This document shows, in pieces, positions 29,711-38,075 of a stretch of 64,000 nucleotides of DNA. Source of the stretch: Bacteroidales bacterium (lineage in GTDB: Bacteria; Bacteroidota; Bacteroidia; Bacteroidales; F082); contig JALNZU010000018.1 of the NCBI GenBank assembly GCA_023229245.1, positions 1 through 64,000 on the forward strand, given 5' to 3'. A model generated the notes under the pieces. It had not been told where the DNA came from and made no database searches. It saw only the letters and a list, made by a program, of their open reading frames with translations. Made by a program: the position numbers and the translations under genes. Each line of letters opens with the position of its first letter. Positions within the stretch are counted from its first letter, which is position 1.

Positions 29711-30445
29711 ATGAAACAGCTAAGTAAATTTTTTATAGTTGTCTGTATGTTAAGTTTTGGAGCAAGCTCATATCTGATTGCTCAAACCGGTACAGAAATC
29801 CTTGAAAAGATGGACGATGTCATGTATGCATCGAAAAATCTGAAAGCTAATAATACGATTATCCTGATTGACAAAAACGGAAAAGAAGAACGTCGTGATG
29901 CCTATGTCCGTCAGATGGGCACCGACAAACGGCTGTTCCGCTTTACTTCACCTGCATCTCAGGCAGGTATATCGGTGCTGTCGTTGCCCGATGAAGTGAT
30001 GTACGTGTATCTGCCTGCCTTTGGCAAAGAAAGGAGAATTGCTACCAGTGCAAAAAATCAAAACTTTGCCGGAACAGACTTCTCCTACTTCGACATGGAA
30101 TCGGTATTATTTACCGATAAATATGAGGCTACATTGCTTCAGACTAATGAATTGAGCTACCAATTGGAACTGATACCAAAAGTCCGTTCCGACTACTCAA
30201 AAGTAATCGCCCATATACATAAAACACATTTCTATCCTGAAATCATGGAGTATTATGATAAAGCCGGAAACAAAATCAAGGAAGCACGATACACGTTCTC
30301 CAAAAAAGGAAAGTATTGGAACTCGGATGAGATTGAGATGACTGACCTGAAAAAAAATCATAGGACCAAAATGCTGATGACTGATGTGGAGCACGACAGC
30401 AATCTGACCGATGAAGATTTCACCATACGAAAGCTGATAGAATAA
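29711..30445 (+). CDS. LolA-like outer membrane lipoprotein-sorting family protein
   Basis: The 244-residue protein has a signal peptide (1-24, SYLIAQ). Its domain resembles the outer-membrane lipoprotein-sorting family that accompanies MMPL exporters (DDVMYASKNLKANNTIILID, YLPAFGKERRI, GTDFSYFDME). It probably forms a periplasmic half-barrel that carries a lipid-like substrate from the RND exporter. It starts 23 bases after the exporter and ends 18 before the barrel gene. It is not canonical LolA; the function is inferred from family and context. Confidence 0.85.
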   Translation: MKQLSKFFIVVCMLSFGASSYLIAQTGTEILEKMDDVMYASKNLKANNTIILIDKNGKEERRDAYVRQMGTDKRLFRFTSPASQAGISVLSLPDEVMYVYLPAFGKERRIATSAKNQNFAGTDFSYFDMESVLFTDKYEATLLQTNELSYQLELIPKVRSDYSKVIAHIHKTHFYPEIMEYYDKAGNKIKEARYTFSKKGKYWNSDEIEMTDLKKNHRTKMLMTDVEHDSNLTDEDFTIRKLIE

Positions 30446-30463
30446 CTCATAAAATTGAATAAT

Positions 30464-31843
30464 ATGAATACCCGGAGCCTATTACTCATCCCGCTGTTTG
30501 TTCTATTTTGTTCGGCTGTACTCATCGCACAAGAGGATGCCGGGCTTAGGCTGTATGGCGAACTAAAAACAGACCAGCGGATTTTACTAAAAGACAAGAA
30601 CAACTGGGCATGGAACGAAAACCGGTTGACCCTGAAGCTTGACAAACGAATATCGGGTAGCTCAAAGTTCTATGGCGAGATGTGGATACGTAACTTAGGT
30701 CTGCCAACCGTCTATTCTACCTCCGATCTGTATAACAAAGGGATAGCCGATCCTTTTCAGTTTGAACTCCGACAAGCATATGTGCGCTTGCAAGACTTTC
30801 CAATCAAAAACATGGATATTAGTCTGGGACGGCAACATATCACATGGGGTACGGCCGATAAGCTGAATCCTACCAATAATCTCAACCCGTACGACCTGGA
30901 AGACCTGCTTGATTTTGGCCGACAACGAGGCACAGAAGCATTGGATATACAGTATTATTTCAATCATGACTTTTCTTTACAAGCTGTGTATATCCCCTTC
31001 TTCAGGCCGGCTACCCTGCCAATAGGTATTTTCTCCAATATGTTGAATCCTGCTATGGAACTTCCTCCAGGAATGATTATCAAGCAGTTTTCTGACACGC
31101 TGATGATGCCAGCACCCAATTTTAAAGAGAATGCATCAGCCGGACTGCGTTTTAAAGGATTTATCAAAGGCATGGACTTCTCACTGAGCTATGCGTATAC
31201 ATACGACGGACTACCCTTAGCTGTTAATAACACTTTCACCCGTTTGGATCTGGCGGGAGGTGCCAAGATAGAATCCGAGCTGACCTATGCCCGAACTCAC
31301 GTATTCGGCGCCGATATAGCAACTACCTTAGGTGGCTTTGGAATTTGGGGAGAAGCAGCTGTCATCCTGCCACAGAAAGATATCATCATGCATAACGATT
31401 TGTCGGGCTACTATACGGGTCTTCCTTTTCCGGTTACTTACGACACCGTCGTGATGAACAAAAAAGAACCCTATGTGCGTTTTGTTGTTGGTAGCGACTA
31501 TAACTTCCCTGACGGATCATATATGAACCTGCAATATATGCATGGGTTTATTCACGAACACGGTCAAGGCAACCTGAATGACTACTTCTTCCTAAGGTAT
31601 GAGAAAAGTTTTTTCAGGGAAAAGCTAAAGCTAAGTCCTGTTTCCGGAGCCTTTATAGTGACCGACTGGAACGCTCTAAAATCGAATTATGCTGTGGTGT
31701 ATATGCCTGAAGTTAGTTTTATGGCTACCCCAAATACAGAATTACGCCTCTCAGCTGTCTTTTCTGACGGACAGGGCGATAATCTGTTTGCCCGGCTGAA
31801 AGATTTCAATATGTTGATTTTTAAAATTGCATATAGCTTCTGA
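30464..31843 (+). CDS. Outer-membrane beta-barrel protein of the MMPL cassette (DUF1302-like)
   Basis: From ATG 30464 (a TTG at 30455 would add three residues) the product has 459 residues. It has a signal peptide (ending SAVLIAQ) and a barrel pattern with an early DISLGRQHITWG motif and an aromatic C terminus (LIFKIAYSF). This resembles the DUF1302-type barrels that sit beside MMPL exporters in many genomes. It probably forms the outer-membrane end of the route built by the two upstream genes. Family placement is from recall of motif and context, so moderate. Confidence 0.75.
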   Translation: MNTRSLLLIPLFVLFCSAVLIAQEDAGLRLYGELKTDQRILLKDKNNWAWNENRLTLKLDKRISGSSKFYGEMWIRNLGLPTVYSTSDLYNKGIADPFQFELRQAYVRLQDFPIKNMDISLGRQHITWGTADKLNPTNNLNPYDLEDLLDFGRQRGTEALDIQYYFNHDFSLQAVYIPFFRPATLPIGIFSNMLNPAMELPPGMIIKQFSDTLMMPAPNFKENASAGLRFKGFIKGMDFSLSYAYTYDGLPLAVNNTFTRLDLAGGAKIESELTYARTHVFGADIATTLGGFGIWGEAAVILPQKDIIMHNDLSGYYTGLPFPVTYDTVVMNKKEPYVRFVVGSDYNFPDGSYMNLQYMHGFIHEHGQGNLNDYFFLRYEKSFFREKLKLSPVSGAFIVTDWNALKSNYAVVYMPEVSFMATPNTELRLSAVFSDGQGDNLFARLKDFNMLIFKIAYSF

Positions 31844-31875
31844 TCGTTCTGGGGAACCGTTTTTGATGCTACGAA

Positions 31876-32832
31876 CTACCCATAAAATCCTTGAGTATAT
31901 AGGTTGGTTAGTTTCAATTGCCTGGCATAAGCAATGGCACTTTCGTACTCAGAGCGGGAGATCGTACGGGTCAGTTCCGGAAAATCCCAGGCTTGATACA
32001 CAGGCCTGTATTGCGACATCAGATTGATGTAAGTATCCAAAGGAAGATGGGTAGCAATCCATTCAAGGATTGGATGAGTTCCCGACACCTCATTTGGCAT
32101 GACGAGATGACGTATCATCAGACCTCTATACAACAAACCGTCTGATGCCGGCCTTGCCGTACCCACCTGACGTTGCATTTCAAGCAAGGCTTCCCGGACA
32201 ATCCCGGGATAGGAGGCAGTACGAAAAGCATAGGTGGCAGCCGCTTTGGAGTGGATGAATTTGAAGTCAGTGAGGTAGATATCTACCACTCCATCCAATA
32301 TCTTCAGGATCTCAATGCGTTCCCAACCGCTGGTATTATACACCAATGGGATACGCAACCCTTGAGAAGCTGCCTGATCTAGTGCCAAAATAAGATGTGG
32401 GGAATAATGAGTGGGAGTGACGATATTGATGTTCGAACAACCTGACTGCTGCAGACCTAGCATGATAGCTGCCAACTGGTCAATACTATAGATCATTCCT
32501 CCCGCTCCCCTACTGATTTCCCAATTTATACAAAAGACACACTGCATGCTACAATGCGTCATAAATATAGTTCCCGAACCTCCTTGTCCAACCAACGCAT
32601 CTTCTTCGCCAAAATGCAGATGATAGGAAGCTATCTCAAGCCGGTCGTCCGCTCCACACCAGCCTTGTTCCCCTTGCAGACGGTTGGCGCCGCAGCGGTG
32701 CGGACACAGCTCACAACGAGCCATCATAGCCCACAACTGCTCCCCCTTTTCACGGAGAGCACCTGTTGCATACAGTTTTTGATATCCTGGCTCAAAATGT
32801 ATCACCCTATCCTTTTTGTTCGTAAACACCAA
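31876..32832 (-). CDS. Radical SAM protein, PflA/PflX-like
   Basis: The 318-residue protein has the radical SAM motif CxxxCxxC at residues 94, 98 and 101 (THCSMQCVFC), then typical glycine-rich and TPTHYSPH motifs. An extra N-terminal cysteine set at 40, 43, 47 and 59 (CELCPHRC, WCG) is usual for the PflX-like group of uncharacterised activating enzymes. It should bind a [4Fe-4S] cluster and cleave S-adenosylmethionine; its target is unknown. The only in-frame starts are a TTG at 32832 and a GTG at 32829. It converges on the barrel gene with a 32-base gap. Confidence 0.88.
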   Translation of the reverse strand: MVFTNKKDRVIHFEPGYQKLYATGALREKGEQLWAMMARCELCPHRCGANRLQGEQGWCGADDRLEIASYHLHFGEEDALVGQGGSGTIFMTHCSMQCVFCINWEISRGAGGMIYSIDQLAAIMLGLQQSGCSNINIVTPTHYSPHLILALDQAASQGLRIPLVYNTSGWERIEILKILDGVVDIYLTDFKFIHSKAAATYAFRTASYPGIVREALLEMQRQVGTARPASDGLLYRGLMIRHLVMPNEVSGTHPILEWIATHLPLDTYINLMSQYRPVYQAWDFPELTRTISRSEYESAIAYARQLKLTNLYTQGFYG

Positions 32833-33018
32833 GTTTTCATATACCCCAGACTAAGATACAAAAAACAGCAGACCTATCGACTAACTGTGTTAGAAGATAC
32901 TCTTTAACAACCACAGTTTCAAAGACCTTACACAATCCCAAGATGTCTCTAAGACCATTTCTTCGAAGATGTATTGATTCAAAGCGGATAAGTTAATGGT
33001 TTCATCGTAGGGGGGTTG

Positions 33019-33026
33019 TATCTTTG
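33019..33026 (+). promoter_or_regulatory. -7 promoter box in front of a truncated ORF
   Basis: TATCTTTG matches TAnnTTTG exactly, 63 bases before the ATG at 33090. No clear -33 box is seen. It shows that the short ORF downstream once had, or still has, its own promoter. Confidence 0.55.
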
Positions 33027-33089
33027 TCACAATTAAGTAGTTTGAACAGCAAAACAGCTGCGACAGCTAAACAAATTAAACGAGAAACA

Positions 33090-33212
33090 ATGCCAATATC
33101 AGTAACAGATCTATTGACACAAACAGAACTTTCAGCCGATGAACTTAAAACTGTTCAGTGGGGAATCATGCCAACTTCTTCAGAAATTGGAATTTACATC
33201 ATTTCTATATAG
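33090..33212 (+). pseudogene. 40-codon ORF, probable N-terminal remnant of a lost gene
   Basis: Starting at ATG 33090 (MPISVTDLLTQTELSADELK) the frame ends at a TAG after TSSEIGIYIISI. The segment reads like the opening of a normal cytoplasmic protein: an amphipathic helix, then a W-G turn and a strand of the GIYII type. It stops 29 bases before the 53-bp repeat array begins. I read it as the stump of a longer gene whose rest was lost when the array arose or inserted. A genuine 40-residue protein is possible. The GIYII strand hints at a GIY-YIG-like fold but is too short to claim. Confidence 0.45.
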
Positions 33213-33785
33213 ATAGGGAGGGTGCGCAAGAGAAAAATCATTGCCCGTTAGGGCTTACATATCATCAAAAAGCATCATTGAATTGAAAAATCATTGCCCT
33301 TTAGGGCATACATATCAATAGCAAGCATCATTGAATTGAAAAACAATTGCCCGTTAGGGCATACATATCAATAGAAAACATTGTTGCATTGTGAAATCAT
33401 TGCCCGTTAGGGCATACATATCAATAGCAAGCATCATTGAATTGAAAAACAATTGCCCGTCAGGGCATACATATCAATAGAAAACATTGTTGCATTGTGA
33501 AATCATTGCCCGTTAGGGCATACATATCAATAGCAAGCATCATTGAATTGAAAAACAATTGCCCGTCAGGGCATACATATCAATAGCAAGCATCATTGAA
33601 TTGAAAAACAATTGCCCGTCAGGGCATACATATCAATAGAAAACATTGTTGCATTGTGAAATCATTGCCCGTTAGGGCATACATATAAATAGCAAGCATC
33701 ATTGAATTGAAAAATCATTGCCCGTCAGGGCATACATATCAATAGAAAACATTGTTGCATAAAGAAATCATTGCCCGTTAGGGCA

Positions 33786-33975
33786 TACACCACATCAAAA
33801 TGATTTATTTAGAATTTTTGTTGTTAAATTTTTTTAGAACGTCTATAAACGCAATAAAATCCATTAAATGTGTAAGCCCTAAAGGGCTATCAAAATCATT
33901 TCCTATCCTATATTTTATGGATATGTAAGCCCTACGGGCTATTTAAAAACAAGCTTCTTGCAAAAAGCATATCCA
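33786..33975. repeat. Terminal module, copy 1 of the 53-bp array
   Basis: After the hairpin of unit 33771 the sequence switches to CCACATCAAAATGATTTATT. It contains two further hairpin cores, AGCCCTAAAGGGCT and AGCCCTACGGGCT, which read like the array hairpin in inverse orientation. It is identical by eye to 34627-34816. Confidence 0.85.
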
Positions 33976-34626
33976 TTGCCCGTCAGGGCATACATATCAT
34001 TAGAAAGCATCATTGAATTGAAAAACAATTGCCCGTTAGGGCATACATATCAATAGAAAACATTGTTGCATAGAAAAATCATTGCCCGTCAGGGCATACA
34101 TATCAATAGAAAGCATTGTAGCATAGAAAAATCATTGCCCGTCAGGGCATACATATCATTAGAAAGCATCATTGAATTGAAAAACAATTGCCCGTCAGGG
34201 CATACATATCATTAGAAAGCATCATTGAATTGAAAAACAATTGCCCGTTAGGGCATACATATCAATAGAAAACATTGTTGCATTGTGAAATCATTGCCCG
34301 TTAGGGCATACATATCAATAGCAAGCATCATTGAATTGAAAAACAATTGCCCGTCAGGGCATACATATCAATAGAAAACATTGTTGCATTGTGAAATCAT
34401 TGCCCGTTAGGGCATACATATCAATAGCAAGCATCATTGAATTGAAAAACAATTGCCCGTCAGGGCATACATATCAATAGCAAGCATCATTGAATTGAAA
34501 AATCATTGCCCGTCAGGGCATACATATCAATAGCAAGCATCATTGAATTGAAAAATCATTGCCCGTCAGGGCATACATATCAATAGAAAACATTGTTGCA
34601 TAAAGAAATCATTGCCCGTTAGGGCA

Positions 34627-34816
34627 TACACCACATCAAAATGATTTATTTAGAATTTTTGTTGTTAAATTTTTTTAGAACGTCTATAAACGCAATAAAA
34701 TCCATTAAATGTGTAAGCCCTAAAGGGCTATCAAAATCATTTCCTATCCTATATTTTATGGATATGTAAGCCCTACGGGCTATTTAAAAACAAGCTTCTT
34801 GCAAAAAGCATATCCA
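34627..34816. repeat. Terminal module, copy 2 of the 53-bp array
   Basis: This is the same 190-bp module as copy 1, offset by exactly 841 bp, with no difference that I can see. Block 2 and its module together look like a segmental duplication of block 1 plus its module, followed by unit gain or loss. Confidence 0.85.
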
Positions 34817-35149
34817 TTGCCCGTTAGGGCATACATATCAATAGAAAGCATCGATATGTTGAGAATTTATTGCCCGTTAGGGCATACATATCAATAGCAA
34901 GCATCATTGAATTGAAAAATCATTGCCCGTTAGGGCATACATATCAATAGCAAGCATCATTGAATTGAAAAATCATTGCCCGTTAGGGCATACATATCAA
35001 CAGAAAGCATTGTTACATTGAGAAATCATTGCCCGTCAGGGCATACATATCAATAGAAAGCATTGTTGCATTGAGAATTCATTGCCCGTCAGGGCATACA
35101 TATCAATAGAAAACATTGTTGCATTGTGAAATCATTGCCCGTTAGGGCA

Positions 35150-35268
35150 TACACCACATCAAAATGATTCATTTAGAATTTTTGTTGTTAAAATCTTTTA
35201 GAACGCCTATCAACGCAATAAAATCCATTGCAATGTGTAAGCCCTATAAAGGGATATCAAAATCATTA
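35150..35268. repeat. Terminal module, copy 3, diverged and cut off at the hypB stop codon
   Basis: The first 119 bases resemble copies 1 and 2 but carry several substitutions and a changed hairpin (AGCCCTATAAAGGGAT). The module ends where the hypB coding region ends, so the array supplies the 3' untranslated region of hypAB and perhaps its transcript end. Confidence 0.8.
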
Positions 35269-36075
35269 TCAGCTTATCTTCTCCACCCATTCATACCATG
35301 CCTCTAAACCTTCTCCCGTTTTAGCACTTACCAACAAGAACTCAAGCTGAGGATTCACTTTACCCGCAAAATCCATAAACTTATCCATATCAAAATCAAG
35401 ATAAGGAAGCAAGTCAGTTTTATTGATCAGACAAAGATCTGATGTCTCAAACATATGCGGATATTTCACCGGTTTATCCTCGCCCTCGGTTACACTGACG
35501 ATCAACACCCGACGGGTCTCACCCAGATCGAACAAAGCCGGACACACCAGGTTTCCAACATTCTCAATAAACAAGGTAGTTTTTGGTGTCAGCTCCAACT
35601 GTTTCATAGCATGGTTTATCATCAACGCATCTAAGTGGCAGCCTTGTCCTGTATTGATCTGTATGACAGCGGCTCCTGCCTGTTCGATCCGGTTGGCATC
35701 CAGCATGCTTTGTTGGTCTCCTTCTATCACTGCTATATCCCATGAAGTTCGTTTTTCGGTTATGGTACGTTCCAAAAGGGTCGTCTTTCCAGAGCCGGGT
35801 GAGCTGACCAGGTTCAACGCCTTGATCTGCAAAGCCTCAAAATAGCCTCTGTTACGCTCGGCAGTCAGATCGTTCTTGGAAAGTATATTTCGCTGTATCT
35901 CCACCACTCTGCTCTGAGGTGTATGGGTGTGAGCATGGCTATAATCGTGATGATGATCATGATCATGGTCATGATGATGCTCGTGGCCGTGATGATGAGT
36001 GTGAGTCATATGAGGTTGACCGGGTTTTCTATAAGTGATGTGATCATCTTCTCCACATCCGCAAGTTCCACACAT
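35269..36075 (-). CDS. hypB: Hydrogenase/nickel maturation GTPase HypB
   Basis: The 268-residue protein begins with the high-affinity nickel motif CGTCGC (Cys 2, 5 and 7). A histidine-rich metal storage stretch lies at about residues 22-51. The G domain follows, with P-loop SSPGSGKTTL (91-100), a GDQQSMLDA switch region and the NKTD base-recognition motif. HypB hydrolyses GTP to deliver Ni(II), with HypA, into [NiFe]-hydrogenase or urease precursors. It lies 17 bases after hypA. No hydrogenase subunit or hypC-F gene is in the window. The stop codon abuts the repeat array. Confidence 0.97.
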   Translation of the reverse strand: MCGTCGCGEDDHITYRKPGQPHMTHTHHHGHEHHHDHDHDHHHDYSHAHTHTPQSRVVEIQRNILSKNDLTAERNRGYFEALQIKALNLVSSPGSGKTTLLERTITEKRTSWDIAVIEGDQQSMLDANRIEQAGAAVIQINTGQGCHLDALMINHAMKQLELTPKTTLFIENVGNLVCPALFDLGETRRVLIVSVTEGEDKPVKYPHMFETSDLCLINKTDLLPYLDFDMDKFMDFAGKVNPQLEFLLVSAKTGEGLEAWYEWVEKIS

Positions 36076-36092
36076 ATTCTGCTTATTTGAGG

Positions 36093-36440
36093 TTAGTCAT
36101 ATTCTATTTCAATGGACTGTATATGTAACTCCCTGCCTTTCACCATGATAGTTTTCACACTTTGACAATACGGGCAGAGCTTGAAATAATCGTCCGGCAC
36201 AAATTCCTTTGCACATTCTTCACATTTCATCAGGGCATCAATCCAGATATAGTCCCATCTTGTATGTGTTAAACTTGTATGCCGTACAGCTTCTTCCATA
36301 GCTACATACAGGGCATCGCGTTCTATTCCGGCAAATTTTCCAATATGGAGGCAAACCGAAGCTATCGTATCTGCCTGGTGCTTTTTTGCTTCCTCAAGAA
36401 CCAACTCAGTAATCTGGAACGCAATGGATAGCTCGTGCAT
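36093..36440 (-). CDS. hypA: Nickel metallochaperone HypA
   Basis: The 115-residue protein starts with MHE, the conserved nickel-binding N terminus. It has the structural zinc site with cysteines 73, 76, 89 and 92 (CEEC, CPYC). It hands nickel to the large subunit of [NiFe]-hydrogenase together with HypB, encoded directly downstream. The partner enzyme must lie elsewhere in the genome. The length is normal for the family. Confidence 0.97.
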   Translation of the reverse strand: MHELSIAFQITELVLEEAKKHQADTIASVCLHIGKFAGIERDALYVAMEEAVRHTSLTHTRWDYIWIDALMKCEECAKEFVPDDYFKLCPYCQSVKTIMVKGRELHIQSIEIEYD

Positions 36441-36590
36441 AACACATTAATTCTCCTACAAATATACATTATTTATATAGCCTAAGCTTTATGGTTATAT
36501 AGAATAGTCAAGAGAATTTTCAGCAGGTGATTTCGGAAGCAGCCGTTTATTGAAATGTGTTTTAAGCAGGAAGATTGTGATACGGCTTGA

Positions 36591-37895
36591 TTACTCCAAC
36601 CCAAACAGTTGTCGCATGCGGATTATCAAATCCGTCTTTTCCCAGGCAAAGAACTCCACTTGCTTGAAGTATCTTGTATGTCCGTTAGTTGTCTCCCGCC
36701 GGGTTAGGTTATCTTCATAATACACTTCTACTTCACGGCTGAACGGGTCTCGTCCGAAATGTCCATATGAAGCAGTAGGTTTATAGATTGGGTTTTTAAG
36801 TCCAAACCGGTTGACTATCGCATAAGGGCGTAGATCGACCAATGTATGTATTGCGTTTGCAATATCAATATCCGACATTGGTCTGCCTTGGGCATCTTTC
36901 ACCTTAGCTGTCCCGAAGGTATTCACATAAAACCCAACCGGTTTGGCAACGCCTATAGCGTATGCCACCTGTACCAACACCTCATCTGCTATACCTGCTG
37001 CCACCATATTCTTTGCTATATGGCGGGTGGCATAGGCTGCTGAGCGATCAACTTTTGAAGCATCTTTACCCGAGAAGGCTCCACCTCCGTGAGCACCTCT
37101 CCCACCGTAAGTATCTACTATGATCTTACGTCCGGTCAATCCGGCATCGCCATGAGGGCCACCTATAGTAAACTTACCGGTAGGATTAACCAATAGTGTG
37201 TATTCGTGCTCGAACAAAGCCTGTATCTTCTGTGGCAGATCTGCTTTTACTCTGGGGATAAGGATATTACGGATGTCATTGGTAATTTGTTGCAGCATTA
37301 CATCTTCAGTATCAAAATCGTCATGTTGGGTCGAAACGATGATAGTATCTATATACAGAGGTTTCCAACCATGTTCGTATGCTACGGTAACCTGCGACTT
37401 GGCATCAGGACCTAAATAAGTCATCTGTTTTCCCTCACGGCGTATAGCTGCTAGCTCCTGAAGCAGAATATGGGATAGTTCTGTTGTTATCGGCATCAGG
37501 TTATCCATTTCAGAGCAGGCATAACCGAATATCATTCCCTGATCACCTGCCCCTTGATCTTCGGGTACTGCTCTCACCACCCCTTGGCTGATATCGGGCG
37601 ACTGCTCTTGTATGGACGACAGTACCCCGCATGAGTTACCGTCAAAACGATAGTTAGCTTTGGTATAACCAATTTGATTAATTGTCTGGCGTACAATGGA
37701 TTGTATATCCACATAGCCTTTGGTCTTCACTTCGCCTGCCACTACCGCTAAACCGGTTGTAACAAGAGTTTCTACAGCAACTTTTGATTCCGGATCAAAA
37801 CGCAGGATCTCATCCAATATGGCATCAGATATCTGATCGGCTACCTTGTCGGGATGACCCTCAGAGACCGATTCAGACGTAAATAAATAACCCAT
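36591..37895 (-). CDS. metK: S-adenosylmethionine synthetase
   Basis: The 434-residue enzyme makes SAM from methionine and ATP. It has the methionine/ATP motif GHPDK (13-17), the GAGDQGMIFGYA signature and the phosphate-binding GGGAFSGKD loop. It is longer than the usual 384 residues, mainly through inserts in the central and C-terminal parts; I recall similar lengths in other Bacteroidota. The gene has its own -7 box and a SAM-II riboswitch in a leader of about 130 bases, so it is probably feedback-controlled by its product. hypA follows at 150 bases, so partial read-through is possible. Confidence 0.98.
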   Translation of the reverse strand: MGYLFTSESVSEGHPDKVADQISDAILDEILRFDPESKVAVETLVTTGLAVVAGEVKTKGYVDIQSIVRQTINQIGYTKANYRFDGNSCGVLSSIQEQSPDISQGVVRAVPEDQGAGDQGMIFGYACSEMDNLMPITTELSHILLQELAAIRREGKQMTYLGPDAKSQVTVAYEHGWKPLYIDTIIVSTQHDDFDTEDVMLQQITNDIRNILIPRVKADLPQKIQALFEHEYTLLVNPTGKFTIGGPHGDAGLTGRKIIVDTYGGRGAHGGGAFSGKDASKVDRSAAYATRHIAKNMVAAGIADEVLVQVAYAIGVAKPVGFYVNTFGTAKVKDAQGRPMSDIDIANAIHTLVDLRPYAIVNRFGLKNPIYKPTASYGHFGRDPFSREVEVYYEDNLTRRETTNGHTRYFKQVEFFAWEKTDLIIRMRQLFGLE

Positions 37896-37959
37896 GATAT
37901 ATATGATTTAATTTGACGAAACAATAATTGTGAGGGAGTTTGATTGTGCGGCCAAAATT

Positions 37960-38007
37960 GTTTTAGCATTTTTTTCTGTGGTTGCAATCAATCAAATCCT
38001 TCCACAT
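37960..38007 (-). ncRNA. SAM-II riboswitch in the metK leader
   Basis: On the minus strand the leader has P1 strands GTGG (38005-38002) and CCAC (37981-37978). The loop between them carries GGATTTGA and TTGCAA, and an A-rich linker leads to GCTAAAAC (37967-37960). This order (P1, GATTT, TTGCA, P1', A-rich linker, GCTAAA) is the SAM-II pseudoknot pattern known from alphaproteobacteria and Bacteroidota. It lies 65 bases before metK, which makes SAM, so feedback repression fits. The match is by eye to remembered consensus. Confidence 0.8.
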
Positions 38008-38031
38008 CGGCTAAAAGCCAAAATGATTGCG

Positions 38032-38039
38032 CAAAGATA
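38032..38039 (-). promoter_or_regulatory. -7 promoter box for metK
   Basis: TATCTTTG on the minus strand matches TAnnTTTG and sits about 25 bases before the first riboswitch stem, so the transcript would carry the complete SAM-II element. No -33 match is seen at 19-21 bp. Confidence 0.65.
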
Positions 38040-38075
38040 CAGCATATTTTTTCCGTCCACTATAAAACTGGTTTG

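Larger units (their letters stand above)
33241..35268. repeat. 2-kb non-coding array of 31 hairpin repeats of 53 bp in three blocks
   Basis: Units start with TTGCCCGTTAGGGCATACAT. The core GCCC-GTTA/GTCA-GGGC is a hairpin, and the rest is A/T-rich. Starts at exact 53-bp steps: block 1 has 11 units (33241 to 33771), block 2 has 13 (33976 to 34612), block 3 has 7 (34817 to 35135). Two tail types are interspersed: type A (ATAGCAAGCATCATTGAATTG) and type B (ATAGAAAACATTGTTGCAT). The last unit of every block switches into a shared terminal module. 53 is not a multiple of 3 and no long frame crosses the array, so it is not coding. 53 bp is about five helical turns, so hairpins and A tracts recur on one face of the DNA. 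Confidence 0.93.

Noticed and set aside
33241..35268. CRISPR array
   Set aside because: The period is regular, but the sequence between hairpins is itself repeated (two types), so there are no unique spacers. No cas gene is present.
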